From NCBI GenBank assembly GCA_036867785.1, contig CP145409.1, forward strand, positions 1,674,001-1,738,000: a stretch of DNA of 64,000 bases, given 5' to 3'. Below the pieces are notes generated by a model. It had not been told where the DNA came from, searched no databases, and was given only the letters and a program-made list of their open reading frames with translations. The stretch's first letter is position 1. Every line of letters starts with the position of its first letter. Shown piece after piece: positions 11,347-23,917 of this stretch. The position numbers and the translations under genes were made by a program. The stretch is from Plasmodiophora brassicae. Its lineage: Eukaryota; Endomyxa: Phytomyxea; Phytomyxea; Plasmodiophorida.

Positions 11347-14300
11347 ATGACGGCGTCGCGAGCTGGGTCGCGAACACGAGCGGACTCTGACGCGTCGGAT
11401 GATTCCGCCGTGTCGCTGCCGGAATGGCACGATGATGATTTCGAGGACGTGCCGTACATTGTTCTCCTGTCGCGTCTGACCTGGATCCAGAAGCAGTTCC
11501 GTCTTCTGCATCCGCCTGCAACGCTTGTGTATCGCGAGCTGTCTCTAGAAAAGAGTGGACGCTGTGTATTCGAAGACGTGTCTGGATTCTTGAATCCAGG
11601 TATGATGGTCTGCATTATGGGACCGGGCGATTCCGGTATCAGCGACCTGCTGAAGACGCTTGCTGGGCGACAGCAGGGTCAGGTCAAGGGCCATATCCTC
11701 ATCAATGGCGTGCGATCCAATTCTCGACGTCGGAGGATGCAATTGTCGTACGCGCCGTTCGAGGATATTCATGTGAGCGAGATGACGGTCGAGGAAGCGA
11801 TTCGGTTCTCTCTGGTGCTGCGCACGTCGAGCCTAATACCGAAGGCGTTCCTTGATCTGCAAGTCGAGCTGCTGCTGAACCTATTGAACCTGAAGCACAT
11901 CGCCGACTCTCGAATAGGCAGTCCGTCGGTTCGAGGGATCAGCGGCGGTGAGCGAAGGCGTCTGACGATTGGGCTGGAGATAACGGCGGGACGATCAGTT
12001 ATGCTGATGGACAGTGCCACGAATGGACTGGATTCGAATGCGGCTCTGGAGATTGGCATGATCGTGCGAGGCTTGACGAAGCAGTGCGAGCGCAGCGCGC
12101 TTATGTCGCTCGTCCAAGTCTCCCCTCAGCTGTTTGCGTTGTTCGACTTCGTGATTCTGCAATCACGAGGCCGCCTCGTGTACTTTGGTCCCAGGGAGCA
12201 GGCCCTGCCTTACATGGAACAACTCGGGTAAGTTGTAGTAGTACATTTGTGTCCCCATGTGTTGGGGCTGACAGTGGCTTTGACCATCAGGTACGTATGT
12301 CCTCCCACTACATCAGTGCCTGATTTTCTTGCCGAGGTGAGGCCGGGTCATCTATAGTGACTGGTCGTTGGCTGATTCGGCATTGTCCAGATATGTGCAA
12401 ATCCTCGCGCACACTACATCGGTCATGATGTGCCCCGCGATGACCGTTTTCTTCCTTCAAGGACGTTGTTTGGCGGCGAGACTCATGCTGATATCGAATT
12501 GGATGGCGGCTCGGTCGAGTCGCTTATTTGCTCGTTCCGCAACTCTTCGTTCCACGAAGATCTTGGTCGCGTTCTGTGGAGGAATTCTATGCCGGCGCAT
12601 CCGACCCAATGCCATGGCTCCACAGTACGTGTGCGCTCTGCGTCCGCGTTCGTCGTTGACAAACTGCTCTCAGCAATCGTCGACGTGGAGTGTGGCACAG
12701 AAAGCGCTCGAAATGGAAACGTCGAGCAGCCCGATCTTCAAGAGTTCACTATATTCTCAGTTCTGGACCTGCTTGACTCGGTATCTAACGCCATGTCGTA
12801 CTAGTTCGCTGAATTGTCTTAATCGACTACGCGTTTCAGGGAAATCGTTATGAACGTCCGCGAGAAGAGCAAGTCGTTTGCTCGTCTGATGCGGTCTGTT
12901 CTTGTCGCGTTTGTCACCGGGCTCGTTTTCTGGCAGCTTGACAACACGCAGGCGGGCGCCATATCTCGGCTTGGTGCAATCGCGACAATTGTCGGATTTG
13001 TTGGTTATGACGGCGTTGAGGAAATCACCATGATCTTCGCATCAAGGTTCGGGTGGTACGTGTGACTCGCATGCGAGCAGGGCTAACGGTATCGTTCTCA
13101 GGGACGTCTTCTATATGCAGCGGAATAGCGGTTACTTTCGCGTCGTGTCTTTCTGGCTGGCGTACATCATCGCCGATATCCCCCTCGTCTTAGTTCAATC
13201 CGTCCTTCTGTCCGCGATATTCTACGGGATGGCAGGTTGGTGTGCTGTATGTCTTCGTGTGTAGCGAGAGTGTACCGACCTGTACGCAGGGTTTCGGGAT
13301 GGGCTGCTGAGCTTCCACTTTGTCATGTTCACCCTGTTGATCCTGCAAGTGACGATGACTGGACGAGCTTGGACGTCATTCATATCAAATCTGTTGCCGA
13401 GCGAGAACCTGGCCCTTACGATTGCACTGCTGACGAATGACATGTTCTGGAACTTTCAGGGTACGTTCCGGCATCCTCTGGCGCGCTTATGCGATGACCT
13501 GATAGGATGTGTTGCGTTTTTCCAGGCTACTTCCTGCCTGCTGATCTGATCCCTAAAGGATGGATCTGGCTGTACCATGCGTCATATTTTACAGGTACAT
13601 TCAAAGCGCTTGCTGTCAACGAACTTCATGGGCTACCTCTTAAGGATCGCAAAATGAACCTGGCTTGGGAATCTGGTAGGCCCTTGTGCTGCTTGTGCGT
13701 CGAGGTAGGTGACTGACGTTAGACAGGCACTGATGTTCTCTCGTCGTACTCGTTCTACTCGCCATCGCACTATCACCCTATTTACATTTGGTTGTTTTCC
13801 TGGGGATTCTACTGTAAGCTATGCGCTTCGTGTCGTCATACGTCCGTAACTGAATCTGTGTTAATTCAACCAGTTCTGTTCCAAATCCTTTCGCTGGCCT
13901 GCATGTCGTGCTTGAACTTCGAGGCACAGCCGATCGCCCCTCCGACAGCGGAACTGCTGGAAGAGCACCACCTTGTTGGGATTGAAGAAAGCGTTAGCAG
14001 CTCAGAATCAGACAGCAGCAATGCGTCAAGGTCGGCGACCGCCGCCCCGTCCCGCTCAAGCCTGCAATTCCGTAACCTGTCGTACACGGTCAAAGGCGAC
14101 ATCCGTCTTCTGGACAATGTCTCGGGATTCGCCGTTCCTGGAATGCTCATCGCGATGCTCGGTCCGAGCGGAGCGGGCAAGAGCACGCTGCTTGATGTTC
14201 TGGCAATGAGAAAGACCCAAGGGACCATCACCGGCGAAATCCTTATTAACGGAGAGCCGATGTCCTTCTCGAAGCACAAGCGCATGGTTGCCTACGTAGA

Positions 14301-15959
14301 GCAGTTTGACAGCCTCCCTTCTGAGACGACGGTTCGTGAAGTCATCAGCCAGACAGCTCAGCTCACTCTCTCTTCCGAATACGACCGGGAAGAGCGGGAG
14401 GAGATCGTTGACGAGCTCATTGAAAAGCTGCAGGTTTGTCCACTGCTCATCTGTCTTGCCGAGATCGTCCTAATCGTTTTCATTGCAGCTTGAATCGGTA
14501 CAAGATCGCATTGCGACACGTCTCAGCGGGCCACTTCGTAAGAAGACGTCCATTGCAGCGGCACTTGCATCTGTGGCGAACGAAAGCGGATTGCTCTTCG
14601 CCGATGAGCCGACCACCGGCCTTGGTACAGTCTGTGTTGCACCTGATGCCGTACACGTGTCCTGACGTGCAGTGCGTTGGCAGATTCATCGGATGCGCTG
14701 AACATCATGCAGAACCTCGAGTATGTATCGCGTGATCTACCAGTGATCTGCACGATTCACCAGGTTTGGGGGGATTCATCATTCGCCATGCTCGTGCGTG
14801 TCTAAGCGCGGTGTCTGCGGCAGCCGTCGCGCGAACTCGTGGAGTCGTTCGGATGGGTGCTTCTGCTGAAGGAAGGTGGCGTCGTGACGTACTTTGGACC
14901 GAGCGAGCACCTGGCTTCGTATTGCCAGAGCCAAGGTTACCCGCCATTCAATCCCGACGAGGAGAACCTCGCAGAGTACGCTTTGCGAACCATCTGCCAG
15001 GACGAGAACGCGAAACCGTTCGACGCGCCTGATCCGCCATCCGACATGGTGCGACCAACGTCGTCGTCCGCATCGTACAAAGCGCCGTCCTTCCTGACGA
15101 CTCTCTCTGTGCTCGTCCGTCGCCGGTTCCTGGCCGACTGGCGGGATCGCATGACTCTTGTGACGCGAATGTTCTCCCTGATCTTCCTGTCGTTCACGTT
15201 TGGCACGATGTTCACTGGCCTGGCGCTCAACACGATGGCAGACGTCATGGCCCGTCTTTCGTTGATCTTCTCCCTGATCACGCTGATGTGCTGGACGCAA
15301 GCGTATAAGCTCAGCAGTGTGATTCTCGAACGACCCTGCTATTACCGAGAGGTGCGTCCACATCCTCGTGAACGATCGCCCCGGTTGCTGATGTGGCCGT
15401 TGGTTAGGTTGGGTCCGGCATGTACGATGAGGCGACATACTTCCTGGCGTCGACGTTGGCAGACACGCCGTACATCATTGCCCAGGTTCTGGTCGTCACC
15501 ATTCCTGCGTACATGATCGCTGGGCTGTCTCTGCAACCGTCCGCCTTCTTTATGTTCCTGGTCGCCGCCTGGTTGTGCTCGGAGGCGTCGTCCAGTGGTG
15601 TCCGCCTGGTCATCGCTCTGTCGCCCAACACGACCATCGCGTGCGGCTTGTTGAGTGTCCTGTACACACTGTACATGACGTTCGGCGGGTTCCTGCTCGT
15701 GTTCGAGGCCATGCCGAAGTTCTCCATCGTCTTCTACTACATCAGCTTCTTCCGGTATGGCGTCTCCTACTGCTTCGCCGGCGAGGTCTCCACCTGGCCT
15801 CAGGACAGTGTCGGCTACCGCATCGGCCGCGATATCATGGGCCAATATGGCATCGACGAGAGTGGAACGCAGCTACTCCTCGGCCTCATCGTCGTCCTCG
15901 CCGCCAACCGCCTGCTCTGCCTGCTCGTCCTTAAATGCGTCAAACACAACAAGAGATAA
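11347..15959 (+). CDS. full-length ABCG (PDR-type) transporter with degenerate first ATP site
   Basis: About fourteen exons encode roughly 1300 aa with the order NBD1-TMD1-NBD2-TMD2 of pleiotropic-drug-resistance ABC exporters of the plasma membrane. NBD1 contains MGPGDSGISDLLKTLAGR (the Walker A lysine replaced by isoleucine), the signature VRGISGGERRRLTIGLEI, and VMLMDSATNGLDS (the catalytic glutamate position is serine). NBD2 has an intact Walker A (AMLGPSGAGKSTLLDVLA) and Walker B (LLFADEPTTGLDSSD after splicing), but its signature is LSGPLRKKTS in place of LSGGQ. PDR landmarks follow each domain (LGYVCPPTTSVPDFLAE, YSQFWTCLTREI, DVFYMQRNSGYFRV). TMD2 runs from about 15060 to the TAA at 15957-15959. 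One-sided ATP sites of this kind are known in fungal PDR pumps. The substrate cannot be predicted from sequence. Confidence 0.88.
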
Positions 15960-16285
15960 ACATATCTGCTTATGCCCAGGGACAGCCTTCGAAACGAGGT
16001 AGACTTTGCTCTGGTAGACGTCTGTAGCGTACCGCCGAACGAGGCGTGCTACGTGGCATCATTGTCAGGGACGCCTGGCTGGCCCCCATTCTCGACATCA
16101 GGGCTCCCGTCCATCAGCGCCAGCGTCTGGGCAGTCGTCCAAGGACCAATCGGCGCGTCGCCACGATGGCAACCGTGAAAGCCTGTGATCATCAGTACGT
16201 GAGGGTCGAATGACAATCGCGTTAACACCCCCTGCGTTAAGGTGGTACCCGGTCGACGATCGGCACTCTCGACTCTGGCAACGGC
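15960..16285. other. intergenic region before the PRA1 gene
   Basis: 326 bp between two plus-strand genes, serving as the ABCG 3' region and the PRA1 promoter. No RNA gene, repeat or conserved motif is recognised. Confidence 0.5.
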
Positions 16286-17100
16286 ATGACGGCCTTCGAC
16301 GACGGTGTCGACTACGAGCGCAGCCGGGGCGAATCGCCTGAGCGCGTTCCGGGGTTCAAGCGCGACCCGACGATGACCCCCGACCTGCTGCTGCAGGTGG
16401 TCTTCGACAGGATCCGTCATGTACGCGGCAGATGGGTTAGTGCCTGGCCGGGCTAACAGACGATCGCCCGCAGATCCGCCTTCGCGACTGGAACGACTTC
16501 TTCATGGCCAGCCGGATGCGCCTGCCCAAGCAAGACGTGCAGGTCCTGAAGCGCCGCCTGCTGCTGAACGGCGTCTACTTCCAGGCGAACTATGTCGCGT
16601 TCGCCGCCCTGGCCGCCTGCTTCGTCTGGTACGGCCAACCTCGGCGGCGCCCCATGACCCGTTTGCCGACATTCGTGCACAGCATTGCTCGGCCGACGTT
16701 CCTAATCGCAGTAATCATCGTGATCGCTACCGCCGTTCACGTTTTCGCTCAAGGCACGCCGCACCCGACGCTGGTTAAAGCGTTGGCCGGCGCTTCACCC
16801 TGCCTGCTCCTGTATGTGGGCGGATCGACCCTCATCTCAGGGATCGTGCTGTCGCTGTTCGTCTCCGCCTTCCACGCCGTTAGCAGGATCCCATCCTCGA
16901 AGCAGTCGACCTGCAAGGTCAGCGACCTCTGGCGCGCGGAAGGATCCATCGTCGCCACGCTCAAAGGCCCGCCGAAGAAGGTTCGTCTGCATCGGTGGGC
17001 TGGCAGCCGCTCCTGACGCTGGCTACAGGTGTTCGACGAGGAGGACCCAGAGCCGGAACGTCAGGAGTCAGCGTCTGCGCCAAAGGCCAAGCGTGTCTGA
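16286..17100 (+). CDS. PRA1 family protein (prenylated Rab acceptor)
   Basis: Four exons (the first 16286-16420, the second from 16474) encode about 215 aa. The family core is IRLRDWNDFFMASRMRLP, then a RRLLLNGVYFQANYVAF segment leading into the first of two hydrophobic hairpins. PRA1 proteins are four-pass membrane proteins of ER, Golgi and endosomes that bind prenylated Rab GTPases and help their membrane loading. A further intron around 16631-16681 best fits the junction between the first hydrophobic block and ARPTFLIAVIIVIATAV. The acidic tail VFDEEDPEPERQ is a separate last exon ending at the TGA at 17098-17100. The gene ends 114 bp from the converging chromatin-remodeller gene. Confidence 0.75.
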
Positions 17101-17214
17101 CAACGTGGCGAGGCGGAGCAGAGCGGAGACCCACCGAATAAACCCCAGTTGACGGATGTTGGTCAACAGGCCCGTCTGTATAGATTAGGGGGGCGGTCGA
17201 TGGGAACACAGTCA

Positions 17215-20200
17215 TCACTGCCTCCGCTTCTTGGTACGGGAACGAATCGGCGTCTCCTCGTCGTCGATGGCGGTCGTGTCGTCGTCAACGTCATCGATGA
17301 TGCGGACGCCGGACACGTCGTCCTCTTCGTCGTCATCGTCGACGACGCCGAGATCGTGGTCCGATTCCTCCGATTCGGTCTCTGACCCGACTGCCTGCGC
17401 CTCGTCTGCCGCGTCCCGTTTCGGCTTGCCTCGAGACACTTGTTCGTCCCCGAACAGGTCGTTGAAGCGCCTGTTGAACAGCTTTCGAATCGCATTGATC
17501 TGGCGACGCTCAGCGCATTCAGGATCCTGCAACGCTGGTAATCAGGCAACGCATCGGCGACACACATGGCGACGTACCGGGTACCAGGACTCGAAATTCT
17601 GCAGCATCAAATGCACGTCACGAGACAGTTGGCTCGGTCGGGCGTACTTGCCTTTGGCAACGTTGGCCTGCATCATAATGTTAGCGGGCCGCCGCCTTGG
17701 ATGTACGGTCGGCACGAACGTACGGTCAACAGACGGAACGCTAGATGCTCCGTATCAGGAGCGCACATCTCCCGGTATTCAGTGCTGTCGGGCGCATCCA
17801 TAAACGGGTCGCACAGCTTAGCGCCATCGTCGTTAACAGCGTTCATCACGGCATCAAGCAGGTCGTGCATGAGACCCTGGACGCCGACCTTCTTGGTCGA
17901 CTTTGACGCGCGCTTTCTCTTGCCCTTTCCATTACCGGCGGCCTCGGCCTCTTCCTCTTCAACACACAGCGCATTGAACTGGGCGTCGGACATCTCTGTG
18001 TACACAGGCGTCGAGCCTTCCCCACGACGTGCTCCTCGACCACGGTCACCCTATGATTCGGAGAACGCGTCAGGGATCACATGCGACGAAGAGCAACGAA
18101 CCGCACCAGATCGTTAAACTTCTTCAGGACAGCCGTGTCTTCAACTGCTCTTAAGTAGTCGGGAAGCTCATTGATGTCCTGCATCAAACGCGGGGGTAGC
18201 GGTCCTTGGTTACCCTCCGCGAGCCATAAGTCGCGTCGTTCGCGCTCCATTTCAACATCGATCATCTGAAACATGTCGAACTCGTCTTCGCTCCGCGCCA
18301 GCAAACGGTTGAGGCGTTCCCCGGTTGGTAGGTCAACCTGCTCGCCCATGTCGACACCTTCACGTAAGACCGTGGCAAGCATTTGTCGTCGTTCATGAGC
18401 GGTGTTCTCAAACGAATCCTGCACTGCTGTCAGGAATGATCAACGGGCAGCAGCGGAACACAGCAACGACCTGATGGTTGAATTTGCCAGCTTGGATAAT
18501 CATCTGATCCAGGCCAAGTTTGAACTGGGCGCGCTATCCTCCAGATCAGTAACCGCTAACAGATAAGCACAGCACTGCGAACCATGAGAATCTGTTCTTC
18601 AACTGGAGAGCAGGTCACCAGACGGAACACGCGAACCTATCAATACAGGACATCAGTAATCTACATATTCCATGCACTCGCAGGAATAACCTCGTTCTGT
18701 TGGCCGAGTCTATGAGCACGATCTTGCGCCTAAACCACAAAGGTGAGTCCCGAGTCCACGTGTCACCTACGCCACCAACAGGTTACCTGGAGATCCATTT
18801 GTGGGTTCCAATCGGAGTCGAAAATGATGACCGTGTCAGCGGACTGAGGTTACGTTAAGCAGCAGGCCTCAAACGTTGAAAGACCCGTTTACCTGGAGGT
18901 TAAGTCCCAGTCCACCAGCGCGAGTCGATAGCAGGAAACAAAAGTACGGCGAGTTTGGCGCATTGAACAGCTCGAGCAGCTTGGAACGGTGCTCGGGCTT
19001 TGTTTGCCCATCTGAGGAAAAGCGTTAGTTTGTGTCCTGATTCGATATCTGTGTTAGCGTTACCCAATCGCAAATAGGGATAACGTCTGTAGTCCATGAA
19101 ATCCTCCATAATGTCGAGAATCTTGGTCATTTGAGTGAAGATAAGCACCTGGCGTAATGGATTAACCTACGTATACAATGAAAACATCGCATATGTCAGG
19201 TCAGACCTTGTGATTCGACTTCCGAATCTTGGGCAGCATCCGATCAAGCATTTCAAACTTACCAGAACATCTGCGCCACGAATTAATCGCAAGTAAAACC
19301 AATAATCACAAACGGGTTCGACCTGTAGACCTCATCGGTGACGCGATGGTTGTCCCAGTCATAGGCAATATCGTCGAAGAACAAGTATGGGTGGTTGCAG
19401 ATCTTCCGCAACTGCATGAAGGTGTTGTTAAGGCCCTTGGCAGATACACCCGCGCCGCTCGTTGCCATCGGGATAAACTTCAGCTGGACCTGCTTGTAGA
19501 CTTGCTTCTGCCAAATGGAAAGATCGCATTTGACAACGCGCTCGACCTTGTCAGGCAGCTCCCCAGCAACTTCAGTCTTCAGTCGCCGCAGCAAGAAAGG
19601 ACGAAGAACTCTGTGCAAACGGTTGATGATCAAGAACTTCTCCTCCTCCTGCAGCTCCGCCGAGGTGTCTCCAACGCCGGCCTCTTCGAACGGCTTGTTG
19701 AACCACGTTTCAAAGTTCTCAGCGGAATTAAAGATCTTTGGCACCAAGAAGTTCAGCAGAGACCATAATTCGGAAAGGTTGTTTTGAAGAGGGGTTCCCG
19801 TTAAGAGTAATCTGGCATTGTTAACGGTCAGCGTGGAGGATTGGGGAGCTAAAACATCAACCGTCGCACCTGTGCTGAGACCGGTAGCGAGTGTTCAGAG
19901 CGACCGTGAACTTGGATTTCGTGTTCTTCATGCGATGTCCTAAAGGCCGGTTAAGTAGAGAGATGTGAGCAAATGTAAAAGCGTCGCCGACCTTCATCAA
20001 CGATAATGTAATGCCAGTCAATCGATTCCAGTTTGGAACGATCGTGCTTGTTCAGTACGTACTCATACGTGGTCAAGAGTACGTTGAATTTACGCGCCAT
20101 TATAAACCTGTCGCGCGTTCAGAATACGGCTGCAATTGGGGCGCAATGACGAATATACTTTCGCCAAAGCTCTTTACGTTCCGGTGGCTTGCCCTGGTAC

Positions 20201-21468
20201 TCGACTACCATGACGGTGGGCGCCCATCTTTCGAACTCTTTGACCCAGTTCGACATCGTCGAAAGCGGAACAATGATCATGAAAGGGCCATGGTCTCCCT
20301 TAGCCTCCATGACGTACGTCAGCAGAGCGATCGTCTGGATCGTTTTACCCAGACCCATCTCGTCAGCCAGAATGCTGTGTCGACAAAGCATATTAAACAG
20401 CCTTCCTCTACGAGCATGTGGATGCCGGCGTACCCGTTGAGGTTATTGTTGTAAAGCGAAACAAGCCATTGCAACCCTTCTAGTTGGTACTGCTTCAGTG
20501 TACCATGCTTGAGTAGCATCGGTTGCACAGTGATTTCTTCTGTGACGCTGTGGAAGGCTCCAGAGTTGTTGGCGCTCAACTGACCTAGGAAATCCTAATA
20601 CAATGGTGTTCAGAATATCGGCCAGCACACATCGCCTTCCCAATGCGAACCTCTGTTTGATTCAGCAACGTCTGCAGGCGATCATTCTTTGTTTCAGCGA
20701 GCAGCGCAGCATATGCTTCCATGTCGTTCTCCCTCAGCGCCTTCATACGTGCCTTCTGTTGTTTGTCTTCGAGCGTTCGAATGCGCCTACATCCAATGTC
20801 AGATTGGGGTAAAACCTCCCCACCGCCGCCTCACCGTTCTTTGGCAATGACCCATGCCAGAGCCTGGCTGGAGAGAGACCTCAGCACACGGTTCTCTTCC
20901 TTGGCTGCGTTCTTGAAGACTTCCACATGCGCCAGCAGAGCCTTTAGGAAGCTCTGGCGAACAGCACGCTTCCGAACCTCGAGTTCGAGTTTCGCGATCC
21001 GCTCGCGCTCCTTCTTGGCTTCAATTGCGTCCGCTTCGGCACGTTCCTCTTCGAGAGCTTGGCGACTAGATCAAATAACGGGGTTAAGCATACCCTAAGC
21101 GAAACGCAAATGCATCCAACAAGGTCGCACGTTTTGAGTTCGTGAAGGCGGTACGCCTCCATTTTCGCGATCAGCAGAGTCGGATTCCGAGGCGGCTGGA
21201 TCGCCAGCGACGGCAGGCCGGGCCCGATGAACTGCGACCTCGACAGTCGCTCCGGGTCGATCAAGCACGGCCGGACGCCAACCCTGCGCCGGCGCAGGCT
21301 GGCCTGCAGCTCGACCAGGCGCGCCACGCGCCGCCGGGCGGCGTCGCGTTCCACGACGCCCGCCAGCCCGCCATCCGGGTCGCGCTGGGCAATCGCCCGC
21401 ACGGCTTCGATCTTGCGCCGAACAGCGACGCCGAACGCATTCCCGGCCGGGCCCTGCGCATCCGCCAT
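17215..21468 (-). CDS. SWI/SNF-RSC ATPase of the STH1/SNF2/BRG1 type
   Basis: About nineteen exons on the minus strand encode roughly 1090 aa with the domain order HSA, SNF2 ATPase, helicase C, SnAC, bromodomain. The HSA region contains [11 protein letters not shown] and [19 protein letters not shown] followed by LLNQTE. The ATPase carries [76 protein letters not shown] and [17 protein letters not shown]. The SnAC region ([12 protein letters not shown] to GRGARRGEG) leads to a bromodomain ([11 protein letters not shown], then [19 protein letters not shown]) and an acidic/basic tail ending SRTKKRRQ. The protein slides and evicts nucleosomes; the bromodomain binds acetyl-lysine. The complete chain of splices restores every motif, so the gene looks functional. 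No N-terminal QLQ motif was found, which resembles yeast STH1 more than metazoan BRG1. Confidence 0.9.
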
Positions 21469-21781
21469 GTCGGGTCGCTCACTGGTGGGTGGTCCGCCGC
21501 CGCTCCCCAGTCCCCACTCCCCACCGTGCCGCCCACAGTCCGCCCGCGCTCAAAATAAGTCGCCAGCAGCAACTCGCTTGGTCTGAGTCTTCGCCGCCAA
21601 GTCGACCACCGTCCACCACGCACCAGCCTGCAGGCCCTCCTTGCTGAAACGAACCATTCGATGAACCGCCGATCTGCTTGGAAGTGTGTTCGTTGCTGGC
21701 AATTTATTCGAACGTGTACGCTCGTCGTTCGGGCGAAGCGGGACGGGGAGCAGCAGGCGAGGCGAGTACGCCCAGCGCCGC
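21469..21781. other. intergenic region, STH1-type gene promoter
   Basis: 313 bp between two minus-strand genes. It must hold the promoter of the remodeller gene and the 3' end of eIF1A. The sequence is GC-rich and no motif is recognised. Confidence 0.5.
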
Positions 21782-22303
21782 CTAGATCTCGTCGAACACG
21801 AAGTTGCATTCCTCTTCCTCGTCGGAGCCCATCACAGTCGTCTCGTTGATCCGCGCTGTTCAACGTCCCGGTTAGCAGATCGGACGACGGCACATCACAG
21901 GCGCCAGCGATACCGTTGTCGGGTAATTCCCCCATGGACTTCAAGGTGCGCGCTTCATCAGCGGTATACTTTAGGATGCAGTCTGCTTTGCCGTCTTGAA
22001 ATTCGCGCAGGCCCAGTAGGATGATGTCGCCCGTGTGCACCCAGACCCGTTTGCGCATCTTCCCCCGGATGTGGCACAGCCGCGTCTTGCCATCAAAACA
22101 GACCGCCTCCAACCGTGCTGTTCATTCTGTCAGACATGCAGGTCCCGGTGCGCGCACCGACAATGACGCATACCGTTGCCCAGCATCTTCACGACCTGCG
22201 CATACTCTTGACCGTCGGCCCGCACCGTCAACTCCCGCTTCTCCTCGTTCTCGTTCTTTCCACGTCGCCGGTTCTTGCCGCCCTTGCCCTTGTTCTTCGG
22301 CAT
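21782..22303 (-). CDS. eIF1A: translation initiation factor eIF1A
   Basis: Three exons (22174-22303, 21914-22117, 21782-21855) encode 135 aa, close to the usual length of eIF1A. The N-terminus [16 protein letters not shown] is near-universal. The S1/OB core runs [13 protein letters not shown], then [19 protein letters not shown], then [34 protein letters not shown] and GELPDN. The acidic C-terminal tail (ARINETT, EEEE, ending FVFDEI) contacts eIF5B. eIF1A binds the A site of the 40S subunit and promotes scanning and start-codon selection. Both introns are phase 1 after an Asn codon. This is one of the most secure calls in the window. Confidence 0.95.
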
Positions 22304-22673
22304 GATGCTCACTCACCAGTCCGGAACGAGTTCCAGGTCTGACGGCGCACGGACTGCGTCCGTGCCGACGGTGCCTCTCCCTCCACCAGTCGCTGCGCAG
22401 TTGTGGTGGCTACCGTACGTTCGTGACCCAGTTACCGTCACGAGTCCAGCGTTCGCTGCTCTGCGTTTTTATGCCCATTTCTTAATCGCACTTCGGAACA
22501 TCAATGGTGATGCTCGGCGCCGACCGGCGACGGATGACGGTTGCAGAACTGCCTTCCCTCCTGTCGTTTCGATGGTATGCTCCCGTGCATATCCAGTTCA
22601 GGCCGGCACCTGATGGCCGCGGCTGTTCCCCTAACGTCTTTTGAAGACGCCTACGTTCAAATCTCCCCTGCGT
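22304..22673. other. intergenic region, eIF1A promoter
   Basis: 370 bp upstream of eIF1A and downstream of the TPR gene, both on the minus strand. Short open frames occur but carry no family signal. No RNA gene is recognised. Confidence 0.5.
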
Positions 22674-23837
22674 TCACCGCACTCGGATTCTTACGAGTTT
22701 GGCTTGTCGGAGACGCTCCTGTAGAATGGCCGTCGTGGCATGCTTCTTGCCGACAAGTTTCGTGGACATGGCTAGGGCCATCCGGTACGCCTCCAGGGCA
22801 CGAGCGCGCATGCCGAGGTGTTCAAGCTCGACGGCAAGGTTGTAGATCGCAATCGGGAAGATTGCCAGGCGTTTCGGCGGCAATTCCCAGCGCACGCAAT
22901 CGATCAGCGCACGGTACGAATCGCACGGGCGTCCTTCGAATAGTTCCTGGCGAAGCAGCGATACTGCTTGCCGGACCTGAGACAGCGCTTCCCTGTGTCG
23001 CCCTTGCTCGGATAGGATAACGCCCATATTCAGACGGATGTCACCTCTGGGTAATTGCGGCGTTAGCCAAGGCAACCTGGCAGCATTGCAACCGTACAAG
23101 CTAATGCATCGTCCCATTGCGCTTCCCGATTTGTAGGCTTTCAGTGCCGCTTCGACGTTCACCAAGGCGACATCGAGTCTTCCCATCTTGTGGTAGGCAC
23201 ACGCCAAGTTGCTGAACGTGAGCGCGTTCGCGCCCGGGCACAACCCGCCACTGGCCTCAGTGCGCTTGAACACGTTCAGCGCCGCCACGTATTCGCCTAG
23301 GTAGACAATTCCATCCAGATGAGAAACGTTAACTCGGCTGCCCCTATTCCACATCGAACCTTGATCGACTAGTTTCATGGCGGCTTCGTTGCCCGTCTTG
23401 ACGATACGTTTCGCCTCAGCGCGCACCTGCACGCTATCGTACCCATAGAAGTGTGCCGTATCGTTCAGTGTGCTCTCCATCATCGCCAGCGTCTTCAAGA
23501 CGGTCGATCCGGGGTCGACGTTCTTAGTCGCGGAAAGCACGGTCGTCGTGTCAGCCCCTTTCTCAGCAGTTCGAAGCTTGCCGAGGGACTGCGATCGCTG
23601 ACGAGTTGGTCGGCAGTTGGCCGCACTGTAGACGCGCGTAAGCGCACGACGACGTTCCGCGGTGGATGGAGGCGGCCCCAAGTTCCCGACGCCTTCCCCT
23701 TCGCACGGCGGCGATCGACGCAGCGCCAGTTGGCGCGACACCCATTGGGCGACGTGCTGCTCGTACCGACAAGCACTGTTTGGTCGACGAAGACTGCTGC
23801 GTGCCTTCGATGCCGGCACGCCCTCGGCGTCCAGCAT
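22674..23837 (-). CDS. tetratricopeptide-repeat protein of unknown function
   Basis: An open minus-strand frame of 387 codons starts at the ATG at 23835-23837. It probably contains one 51-nt intron at 23047-23097 (GTACGG donor, GGCTAAC branch-like sequence, CCCAG acceptor) that does not change the frame, leaving 370 aa. After a basic, disordered first 100 residues come helical pairs with TPR character: NALTFSNLACAYHKMGRLDVAL, then DIRLNMGVILSEQGRHREAL, then AIYNLAVELEHLGMRARALEAY and KKHATTAILQERL. The last two resemble kinesin-light-chain-type TPRs. TPRs bind partner peptides, but the partner is unknown. It lies 80 bp from the SCYL1-like gene on the same strand. Confidence 0.7.
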   Translation of the reverse strand: MLDAEGVPASKARSSLRRPNSACRYEQHVAQWVSRQLALRRSPPCEGEGVGNLGPPPSTAERRRALTRVYSAANCRPTRQRSQSLGKLRTAEKGADTTTVLSATKNVDPGSTVLKTLAMMESTLNDTAHFYGYDSVQVRAEAKRIVKTGNEAAMKLVDQGSMWNRGSRVNVSHLDGIVYLGEYVAALNVFKRTEASGGLCPGANALTFSNLACAYHKMGRLDVALVNVEAALKAYKSGSAMGRCISLYGCNAARLPWLTPQLPRGDIRLNMGVILSEQGRHREALSQVRQAVSLLRQELFEGRPCDSYRALIDCVRWELPPKRLAIFPIAIYNLAVELEHLGMRARALEAYRMALAMSTKLVGKKHATTAILQERLRQAKLVRIRVR

Positions 23838-23917
23838 CGCTTCTACCAGCTACCGTGCCTGGGATTGATCACTGGGTACCATGAACGCTAACGCGTCGTA
23901 GTTCACATAGGGACATG

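Noticed and set aside
10876-11615. Several overlapping open frames of 100-211 codons upstream of the ABCG gene
   Set aside because: They lack domains, overlap each other in many frames, and one runs antisense through the ABCG first exon.
11347-15959. Two separate half-size ABCG genes
   Set aside because: A continuous chain of in-frame splices runs through TMD1 into NBD2 (about 13800-13880), with no intergenic space or internal start.
21261-22112. 283-codon open frame reading on from eIF1A exon 2
   Set aside because: It is read-through of the second eIF1A intron; splicing restores the normal acidic C-terminus of the factor.
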